From Toxoplasma gondii ME49 (lineage: Eukaryota; Apicomplexa; Conoidasida; Eucoccidiorida; Sarcocystidae): DNA of 64,000 nucleotides. The stretch is taken from assembly GCF_000006565.2 (NCBI RefSeq), contig NC_031478.1, positions 4,612,212-4,676,211 of the forward strand, in the 5' to 3' direction. Both the position numbers and the translations under genes were made by a program. The first letter of the stretch is position 1; every line of letters starts with the position of its first letter. The notes beneath the pieces are model-generated. The model was not told the origin of the DNA, did not search any database, and saw only the letters and a list, made by a program, of their open reading frames with translations. This document shows, piece by piece, positions 51,129 to 61,203 of this stretch.

Positions 51129-54100
51129 AGCACTGGCGTATGCATGCAGGTGAGCACACCTACAAATAAGCAAACACTGTTCTTTTGCTGCGTCCATATG
51201 CGTTCGTTGTCGCTGCACCTCTGCAGACGCGCGCCAGACGGAGAAGCATGCTATGATGCCATCGGTGTCTCTCGTTCGAAGTTTTCCCTGGCCGTACCAG
51301 GAAGAATGAAATCCGCAAGCATGGGCTGATTGAACCGCGACCGCAGAAGGTACGCTGCGCTGATAGCAGACAAGATGTTTACGCCGCTTTCCAGGACAGT
51401 TGACGAGACACCAATGAAGTGGGAAGGGAACGTGCGCACTTGCTGCTCTTTCAGCAGATTCACTTCTTCTTGAAGGAGTGAAAAAACCTGACTCGAGACC
51501 TGGATGACCTAATCACGGAAAACCACACAGACCGCGAGGCACCAGAGGAATTCGCCGACAATTAGCGATGAAGAGAAGGACCCAGCAAACGAAAAGCGAG
51601 CACACCCGAAGTCGAAGGACAGAGCTGCACAAGCAACGGAAACGATGAAAGATAATGCCACCAGAAGGATGTGTCGGTCTTGGTTCATCCGCTAAATGCA
51701 AACGCCCAAGCAAGGAGTGCACATAATAATTGTCTCGAACGGACGGAAGACAATTTCACTTCTTCAAGGTTTACGCGGCAATATATATACATATATATAT
51801 ATATATATGCACGAGCAATTAAATGTGCATATACACATATATATACATATTCACATATCCACTGTTTCCGCACAGAGTGATTCGCTCGTTCCCAGAGCAG
51901 ACAATTTTTCTATGTCCATCCAGATGCATGTCCATACCCATACGCGCCCACAGTCGTATCAGTACGGCCATGAACATGTAACTCCATGCGCAGTTGTATG
52001 CACACGTTGGTACACGTGCACATTCACAGCCTGCCCACCTGTCTCTGCGTTTCCTCGTCTCTTAGGACTTGGATCGGCGCCGTGAGTCGCTGGCCCTTGC
52101 CTTCTCCGGAAGATGGCACAGCGACCAACTGCTGAATGAGCTGAAGGGTGAAATTCAGCTCGTCCAGAATCTGCTCGCCTCTCCTCTGTTGCGCCAAAAG
52201 GTGGGCACCTGCAGAGGACGTCCACGCGCTCTCGGTCTGCGCACTTGCCTGTTCGCGCCGAAACGCAGTCAGCTGCTCCTTAAGGAAAACCAGCTTTTGG
52301 CACGTTTGCATGAGCGACGCAGAGAGGAGCGTCCGTCCAACCATGGCGAAACACCGCAGGAAGTCGTCGAGAGGCGACCCGCCAGCTCCTCCGAGTAGAT
52401 TTCGAGCTGGACACGACGCATGCGTACCCTTCGAATCCGCACTAGGGCAAGACACGTCTGTGTCGCGGTGACAGCAAATCGGCAAAGCTCTGCAACGCAA
52501 CGGACGCCACACACAAGCTATCGCCACATCGCACAAACCACGCGACTGTCTCGTAGGTGATGTCACACTGACAGGAAGAATGCATGCAAAAACGATGTCA
52601 CCCAGCACCAAAGACGCAGTGAGCAACGCACAAATGGTAAACGATTTGCCGCGAAACCCAGATGCTTCTCAGAAAACAGTCGATAGACCGCTGCATGAGA
52701 TGTGCACGAACCGACTCAAAGGCGTTGGGGACGGACCCGTGAAAGAGTGTAACAAGGGTATTGTGGTGAACAAAGCAACTGGCACAGAGACGCCTTACAC
52801 AACCACAACAACAGCCATATGTGTGCATATATATATATATATGAACCTTCATTTTCTATTAGGAAAGCCTTTGATTCGATGGGACAAAGAAGGAAACTTC
52901 GCCCCTTCTCCAGATCCCCGGCGTCTGCCTTGGTACCCGGTGGACGGTCTGCTGTCGAATCGTGATTTACCCGTTGGTTGCGGTCGTCCATGTATCAAAA
53001 TAGACACCACAACACACACATCATTCGATGCGTGCTTCCACATACAATGGAGCTCTGTTTTTGCTCTTCGCGTCATGGCGTGTCTACGAGCGGAGAGCTA
53101 CCAGGGTAAAAACAACTCCGCCTTGCTCTTTCTTACTGTCCAACGAAGACGTTGAAAACGAACTGCATGGACTGCTGAAACGCGGTCCACCAATGTCGCT
53201 GCTTGATGCCGGCTACGGCAGGCACATTCCCCTCTTGACCTTGATGGGCTTGCGACGGCGCGGGCTTGTCTTGCTGAAGAACCTGCTGCTGCAGCTTGTC
53301 TGTCCACAAGCTCCACGATTGAAGAAACACCTCGAGCGAGCCTACCGCAGCCTCCACTCCTTCTTCGTACTCTCCTGAAGCGTGTGACTGGTCCTCGTGC
53401 AAATCCGAGCGCAGGATGACACTCATCAACGCCGTCGCGACTCTACAGAGCAGAGCGGAAACACGTTTAAGCGTCATAACGCATGCACCATTGCCATGTA
53501 TGTAGAAACATTTATATGTTTACGATGATCACTACCATATGAGTAGCTTGTTTTGAGTTGCTCGTGCGCGTGTAAAGGCATTTGGAGGAAGTATTTGAAC
53601 CGCCGTATACAAACAAGCGTCACCTCCTTTGCAAATGACGAAAGAAGGGTACCCTGATTTGTCGATTCTCTAACTGCCTACTACTTCCCGACATCTCCTC
53701 CTGTGTCACTGCCGAAGGATGCAGGTGCATATACGAAGAAATGTTAACAACGCTGTATCCCTGTGTCGTTTCCTGTCTCCACCAAAAGCCCGCAACTCGC
53801 CATCCTGGGGAGGCTGGAGACGCTCCGCGACGGGGTCCAGGCCAGTCCAGAGGCAGGCGTGGGAGACGTAGGAAAACAACGACATACCGGACAAACAGCG
53901 GAAGCGCCTTGGTCGCGGTGCCGTCCATGAGGTACTCCGGAACAGCTTCATTACATTCTGAGTATCAGGCAGTACAAGAAATACGTCTTTTCATCAACTG
54001 TCTCCTTAGAGATTGACTTCAGAAATCTACAAAATTGACCGACTCATGTACACCTCCAGGTGCTCTCGACAGTGCACGATGCACGCAGATGTCTACCGAT

Positions 54101-57100
54101 GCTACCATCTACATCCCGTCTTTGCATTTACATGCAACTCAAATCGACATCGCTGGTTCTTTCAAACGTGTCAGTGGTTTTTCTTTACGTTCAATTTCTC
54201 TCGTTCCATCTTGTGTGTCCTACTTCACTGTGCGCTTTTCGTAACACCGGCTGGGTGCCTGTCGGTCCGTATCCTCTGTGTATGCGTTAACTATTCACAG
54301 AGAAGCCTTATGCCTTAGCTCTGTCCTTCCGGCTTGTCTCCCTCTCTCCTACCTGCCAGGTTGTGGAGAGCGAGGCACAAGTCTTGGATTTCTGCAATGT
54401 TTTCGCTGTCGTCTTCCGACAGCTCGAGAGGGCTCTCTGCAATGGAGATGGTAGCGTTGGCCGTCGCAATGGCGGCGTTGACGCCCTTCCCGCACAAAGG
54501 CGAATTCAGGAACGGGCTCTGCTCGAAGAGGTCCAGAAGGACGTTGAGCAGAGGAATGTAGACGAACTCGGTGACTTGCTGTTTCCTGTTTCGGCCAATC
54601 GGGCCAGAGTAGCTCCGGGGCAAGAGGGGGGGAGCGCCAGGGGCCGCAGCCTTCGCGTCACCCCGCGCTGCCGCGAGATTCGCAGCGAGCGTCGGGACCA
54701 CGGCGCCCACCGACGAGGGCGCCGAACCCGCGCCGGGGCCGAAGAGCGCTCCAACCATGCGGTGGGCCCTGAAGCGCGTAAGGCGCATCAGGATGAGGCG
54801 ACCGACCTTGAACAGCGCAGGGTCGTCGTTGCGCCGAGCGCTCAAATGCCGGTACAAGTCGAGAATGAGCGCAAACAGATTCGGCCGTTCCTGCTCCGGA
54901 CCCGGCGGGAAGACCAGAGACTCGAGCCGAAACCCTGGTGACGGAGACGCGGAAGACGGAAAGAAAACGGGAAGCCACTCCGCTGTCGGGGCGAACGAGA
55001 CGTCGCTCGTCGTCACGAAACGCAGAAGCACTTGCCCGAAATTCCAGTCCATCAGCAACTCCAAGATCCCCACCACGCTCGCTGAACAAAGACACGCGAC
55101 AGAAGAGATAGGAGAAACATTTCCAGAAAGATGAGCACTTCGATAAAAGCGACACGGAGCTGGGTCGGAATTTAGGTGGGGAATAGAAAGGCTCCCCAAC
55201 AAAGGGAGGTCCACCACAGCTGCTGCTCGAAGCGTGATCACTTTCGTGCCCGTCTCTTTTTTTTATTTCACCCTTCTGATCTCTCACTTATTGGCCTTCT
55301 CTCTTTTTCCCCCTCCGGCATCCCTCCGGTGTCTTGGTGCTTCGTGACCCTGCTCAGGATGTGGTCCCGTACATGTCGCTTCTCTATCAATCTTTGTGTC
55401 TTTGCTCTATGGTCTACTTTTTTTTTCGCCTCTCCACCACTAGTTCTGCACTCTGTCCGCTCTTTGTTCAACCGCAGATTCTCAGCGCGAACCTCCACGC
55501 TTGTTTTCTCCCCATAACTTCGTCTCTACGGCCTTGCTTCACCTGCCGCCCCTGCCCCCTTCTCTGCCTTCGACCGCTGCGAGCGCGGGCTCCTCGGCTC
55601 GCCTCCCCTTCTCTCGTTCGATCCTTTGCGTCTTCCTCCCCTCTCCCGCACGCCGTCTCCCTGGTTGACTCTCCTCCCTTCCTCTGTTTCCCCCAGTTCT
55701 TCTCGCCCCTGCGATGCTTACCCAGGAGGCTGTCGCGTTGCTTGCGTGCTTCGGGTGGAGCGAAGGCCTGGGCATCAAGCGAACTGCATTTCTTCAGCAG
55801 GAGATTGAGGAGCGACAGATCCAAGTCGACGAGCGGGAGAAGAATCTCTCGCTCGAACTGCTTCTTGCAGTCGATGTGCTGTTGTGTCGTCAGTTGAAGG
55901 AGCGACAAATCCGAAGAGCCCACTTCGCGGGACACACTCATCAACACCGACAAACAAAGCACAAAGTTGCTAACGTGTGGCGAAGGCTTTCCCGTCTCCA
56001 CAGCCTCCAGGATAGACGCTCCTTCTTGTAAATGCGGTCTCTGAAAAGGCATTCACAACACAAGGAAACGAGAATGGCATCGTTGCATCCCTGCCTCACC
56101 TGTGCAGCTACGAGCCTCGAGACAACTGTGTCCAGTAGTTCACGTAGAGTGGCAGAGCCGGAGAGGGCTGGACACCTTGTAATCGAAAACGCGCAACATC
56201 TCTGCCCAAGTGTATCCAAAAGGAGATTATGTCCGTTCATAAATATTCAAAACGAGGTCAGAAAATGCGTGGAAAGCGTACCTGAGAAGCTGGCACAGTC
56301 CCAGCGGGGATCAGCAAAGTTCTCATCTCTTCGAGCAGATTCAAAAGCATCTGAAGAAGAGCGTCGCGAGTCTCGCGCGTCCCACTGGCAAGCGCCTTCT
56401 TGAGTAATACCGCAAGCGCATATGTCATCTGTCGATCGCAGACACCTGAATCGACATGTAAGCAAAAAAAGATACGAACTCTGGAAGGGAGTTTCTGTGG
56501 ACCCAGCAAACGGGCACCTCAGTTAAAGGGCAGGAAGCAACGGTGGGGACGAAAACAAGTGACACCGGGCAGAGAGAGGATGGGACGCAACCACGATGGC
56601 GCATGGTTAGCAGAGACTGGGAGCGAGGAACTTCAACCCGAGAAACGAGGAAATGTGGCAGCTTCTGACTGGCAGGAACAAGCCCAAAGGAAGATCCGAT
56701 GGTAGTAAGAGGGCAACGGAGAGAAGGAGAATAAAGACGAGAAAGCGAGCAGCAGTGCTGAAGATGGAACCAGAGAAAGTGAGAGCCACAACAATCAGGA
56801 AATTTTGGAAACAGAGACAGAGACTCCTTTCAGCGACGCGACAGCGTCAGATCGGATTGACGTTTGACGGTTTACCTAACGAAATACTCTGCCTTGGTGG
56901 TCACAAACGGGAGGAACGTACGGTAGTCTGTCGCCTGGACTGAGTTGGTGTCCTGGAGGACTGCATGAGCCTGAAGCAGCCGCAGCATTCCCTGAATAAG
57001 GAAGACAACTTTCGACTCGAACTCTAGGAGCGGTGCTCGTAGCTCATCATTTCGCAGAGTGTCTCCGGAGCCCGAGTTCGCCTTTACGCTGGCCTCATAC

Positions 57101-58312
57101 GCCAGCTGTCGGCGTCCCCATTGGGCGATCGCTGCAAAAGAAAACCACAAGTGATGCGGCTACATACACAGTTAATGCTTGTACCGGTTTTGTAAGACTC
57201 CTCATTCTAAGTCGCCTAGACCATAACCGATATGGAGTAACCTTACGGTAGTACCATCAAGCTTCTTTTTGCAGAGCAATTTCACGGAAAACCTCTACCG
57301 GTGGAGTGGCATTGTTACCTGGGGGTAACAGGCCCATCGAACCACAAGCCGCCGACGGGGCTATTGTGCACAGGCCAGAACGATGTCCGTGAGGCAAGTG
57401 CGTGAGTCAACTCAGCACAAACCAAAAAGATCCCCCCCGGGGCCGACACGATGTGACTCTTATTAAACCACAGGCTCTAGCTACGATTTCAGTGTTCTTA
57501 ATGCTGGCTGTGTACGGAGGATATATAAGTACACACCCTGAGTTAGTTGTTGAGGGACACTCAGGAGCCCAAATCCACTACATCGGAATCTGCATGCGAG
57601 ACACCAAGCAAAAGGTGTCAATGCCGAGGTTCGCTGGAAGGCTCTGCCCTTCCTCTTGGATTCGAGTGGGGAGACAGACGGAGGCGCACGCACAGCGACA
57701 CGGTGGAATTCCCAGCAGGGCTGCACGGCTGCATTCGACTGCATTTGATGCACTCAGCACGATGGCCCATGAGAAGTACAATAGAACGTAGATCAGGTAA
57801 ACAGAGGCATGCAAGATCCAGACACGCAGTCCAACACCTGATGCATCCAATCCCCTGAAGAAGCTGGTAGGGGAAGTGGGAGTCCCATTCGATGAAGCAG
57901 CAGTTCCAAAAGCGCCACTGAGATGCGGCACAAAAGCGACACTTTCGCAATCCTACCACGAAACGTCCTTCTGTCGTCCTAGTTGCATCTGACTGTTCGA
58001 CCCTGCGTTGTCCGTACCTCCATTTCTGAGCACAATGACGGCGACGGAGAGCGTGGCGGGATCTCGACTCTGCTCGAGAACTGCGAGACAGAAGTCGAGA
58101 GATTCTACACTGTGTTGTTGAAACTGGAGAAGGAGTGCCTCAGCCTGAGATCGCTCGTTGGCATCGACGCTCAGCGCTGCGGTGGCTATACGCTCGAAAT
58201 CCGCCACAGTTTGCACGGGCCGGGGAGAAGACGCATGAGAAGGAAACGCAGAAACAGCTCCCGTAAACATGGCACCCCCTGCCATAGAGTTCAGCGAGGA
58301 ATCTTGCGACAT
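45274..58312 (-). CDS. XPO4: Exportin-4 (importin-beta superfamily nuclear export receptor)
   Basis: Nineteen minus-strand exons: 58018-58312, 56881-57131, 56282-56428, 56100-56201, 55722-56040, 54353-55081, 53888-53957, 53137-53442, 52039-52567, 51298-51508, 50866-50974, 49978-50341, 48723-48871, 48487-48543, 48214-48322, 47564-47637, 46624-46701, 46228-46333, 45274-46011. All phases agree; 1580 residues, longer than the ~1150 of animal exportin-4. Start MSQDSSLNSMAGG. The first HEAT repeat (ERSQAEALLLQFQQ), CKKQFEREILLPLVDLDLSL, LLMDWNFGQVLLRF, WWTAFQQSMQFVFNVF, DDFLRCFAMVGRTLLSASLM and LDELNFTLQLIQQL line up in order with remembered exportin-4 segments. Exportin-4 carries cargo out of the nucleus with RanGTP. 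Insertions include an Ala/Pro/Gly loop in exon 54353-55081. Weak points: the GTTGTG donor at 49978 (GTACGG at 49926 is an alternative in a different phase) and the 5' half of exon 52039-52567. Confidence 0.85.
51102..51128. repeat. (TA)n microsatellite, exportin-4 intron
   Basis: TA tract in the intron between exons 51298-51508 and 50866-50974. Confidence 0.93.
51781..51808. repeat. (TA)n microsatellite, exportin-4 intron
   Basis: TA tract interrupted once by CA, in the intron between exons 52039-52567 and 51298-51508. More TACATA variants follow to about 51860. Confidence 0.9.
52826..52842. repeat. (TA)n microsatellite, exportin-4 intron
   Basis: Short TA tract between exons 53137-53442 and 52039-52567. 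Confidence 0.85.
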
Positions 58313-61203
58313 TCTGTTAGTGTCGAGTGAGGCCGCAAAATGCGAGGGACGGAGAGAAACGAGACACAAGCACGAGAAAGCGCAAACCAAGGGACGCAGA
58401 GAGCAGAGGCCGGGCAGGAGCCACAACGACAGACAGACAGGAGGGAGCAAGCGGCTCGGATCAGCAGCAGGTAGAAGAAAAATCTCGAAAGACTACAAAG
58501 TGACGGGAGATCGGAAGGAAAGACGACCTGCCCAGAAGACAGCAAGGAGATGTTTCGGAGCGCGTGGAGACGGACAAACACGCAAAGGAGAACACTGGAC
58601 GATCCACAGGGACAGCAGTAAAAGGGCAGCAACCGGGGGTAGCGCATCCAAGGAAGGTGAAACTCGGGGAGGCAGAACAGACGTTATTTGGGAGACAGAG
58701 GGAGAGATGCTCTTTCAAGGGACAGGAGAAGCGAGGGCAACTGCATTGGCGGCCTCTCGCCTCCTTTCTGTACGTGGCTGTCGAGAAGCTGTGTGTCAGG
58801 CAACCGGGAGAACTGTGTTTCTGCTCCAACACTTGTAGGTGCTGGTCGTCTCCCCGCGGTGTCTCCGACTCTCTCTCCTCATCCGTCACGTGTGCCCTCT
58901 CGAGGCTGTGAAATTGCCGGTTTCTTCCACACTCGAGCATCGCACGCGGATGTGGCCTACAAAAAGTGGGGTAACAGAAGCGGCTTCGGGCATCGCGATT
59001 CCTAAATGTAGCTCGGAGTTGTTTGTGCAGGGGCGGAAAGCCAGCGTCTCGCCATTGGGGAGTGTTGGTGAATTTGTACCCTCAGAAAAGCAGACGGGGA
59101 CACAAGCTGCAGCTCGGATTCGCTAACTCGTCAGAACCCCTTCGACGGGAAAAGAAATCGCCTTTCGCTGGCAGGGTTGCCGCGCCACTCAGCGACACGC
59201 AGACCAGCGTGCTAGCTTTTCACGAACAAACCGTCGGCACTTCCACGTACGCGAAACGAGAGACGATAACTGAAACATGCGGACATCTAGACGTTGAAAT
59301 ACATCCATCCAAACCAGAGAACAACGCGCGGCTGCGAACAGAGACGGGAAAAGCGGATCTCGACCTAGACGCAACGACGGATCCTCGCGGGAGAAGTCAG
59401 CAGCTGCACACGCTGGGGCCACTCTGCTTTCGCAGTCGGGTTCCAGCGAAACGCGGGCACGGGAAATCCGAAAATTGCTTCTGAAAGAAAGAAAGCAATC
59501 CAGTCGACGTGCAGTCCTTGTTCGATCCGGATTCCCCCGCTTTTCCGCTTCGCAGGCAAAGCCGGAAGAGAAAAGGTGCCTCAAGACCAGCACGACTCTC
59601 AGCTGGGGGCTGCAGAATCTCTGGAGCAGAGGATCGAGAGACGACAGCTTTGTGTGGCAAGACGAGACGGAACCACTCGGGCGCGGGGACCGATGTATTT
59701 CTCTTCATCTTCCTGTTTTTCTCTTTCCTCTGATAACAGCGACCTCTGGACAAGCTGTGTCGAGCTCTGCCGCCTTTCCCCCCTTGTCCACGCGTGTATT
59801 GCTCGGATAACCGACCTCCTGTTCAACCAGGAAAGGCGAGGCGAATCTCGTGGTTACCATCTCGAAGAGAATGGCCACATTTTTCATGCACACGTGTGCA
59901 GTACAGATGCATCGGTATAGAAGGGCGCATCCAGGACGTTTCTGCGTGTGCTGACGGCGACGGATGCTGTGCATATCTGTCGGAAGTTGAGATACTCCCA
60001 TTTGTCTGTGTGTAGACTGTCAACCTTCGGGCGTCTCTACGTAAATGCCAGAGCGTTGTAGGCCTCGGAGGTGACTCTTTTCAGCTCTTTTGTCCACCTT
60101 TTGTGTGTATTCTCCGTTGTGCTCATTTGTCCTAAAACGCGAACCAGGCCGGGGAAGCTGAGCTACCGTCGTCAATCCTGTCGTTCCCCGTGACTGAGGT
60201 TCTTCGGCATCTTAAAGTGTCGTGTCAATTCTTTTGGAGAAAGTGCTTTAGCTGACGGCTCAGAATGCCTGAATGAATCATTAATCCCTGTTTCGATATC
60301 GATGTCTTACAACCCCTCTTCTATGTGTACTTACGCGTGAGCTTACGTGTCAACTTTTTATGAGGACGTACGGCGCATTATGGAACAGGACATCCGTACC
60401 TATATATACATAGATGCGCATCCGTTGTCATAAACATTTCCTGGCACAAACGTCGTTTTCGTATTGGCTAAGGGAGACCTAGCCCCACATCTTGGCAAGC
60501 CTTCTGTGTCTGTTGGCAGTTGGTGCAGCGAAGCATTTTTTTTTGATGCGTCCTTTCTCTTTTCCATTTTAAATTCGAGTCTTTCATTGTCTCGACCTTC
60601 TCCCTTGATCATCACTCGAAGAACTCGTAAGCAGGCTGTTGGAGTTTCGCTGCCTCCTCACTCTGCTCTCCATTCGCCGCCTCTGCAAGCTCTAGTGTTT
60701 CTTCGCCCCCTCCCTCTTCTTTTTTTCTCTTTGCTCTGTTTTTCTTCCTCAACTGTCTTACTCTGCTTCTAACGTGCTGGCGCTCTGTGGCTTCTCTTTT
60801 CGGTGACGCAAACTTCGTGCTGCTTCGTCCTCGCCATGCGTTGCCTCTCTCGACGGACTGGGGCACAGCACCTGACGTGTGCCTCGATAGATAGTGTTTT
60901 GCGGCTGTCTTTGTCTAGAAACGCATGTGTAGCGACATGCACATAAGCATACATAAACTATGATTTGGGAATAGTTGCAGAGGACGAGAAATTGTCTCTG
61001 GCCAGGGTTTTAACGTATCGGCTTGTCTGTTTTTCAGGTCTCCCGAGTGTGGCAGGACCTGGCGAGGAGAGTTGGGAAGCGTTCTGTTACCCTTGGTGAA
61101 CGCCCGCTTGCGTGTATGTGACCGTTCGCCTTTTGCGCCGTTCCCCAGTTTATCGCCCTTGCTTTTTGTCTGCGTTTTGGTGGGCGTGTGTGCGTGCCAG
61201 GAG
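58313..61203. promoter_or_regulatory. Divergent intergenic region between exportin-4 and RFC1
   Basis: About 2.9 kb between two head-to-head start codons. Plus-strand sequence is purine-rich at about 58.3-58.8 kb and pyrimidine-rich at about 60.5-60.9 kb, the same polarity as the other divergent region in this window. A possible 3' splice site at about 61038 (TGTTTTTCAG) suggests a 5' untranslated intron in the RFC1 transcript. No core promoter element could be assigned. Confidence 0.5.

Noticed and set aside
57780..57917. Candidate extra exon of exportin-4 starting at 57917
   Set aside because: The acceptor is plausible and the phase fits, but no donor keeps the frame. Exon 58018-58312 joins exon 56881-57131 directly in phase and gives a better family match.
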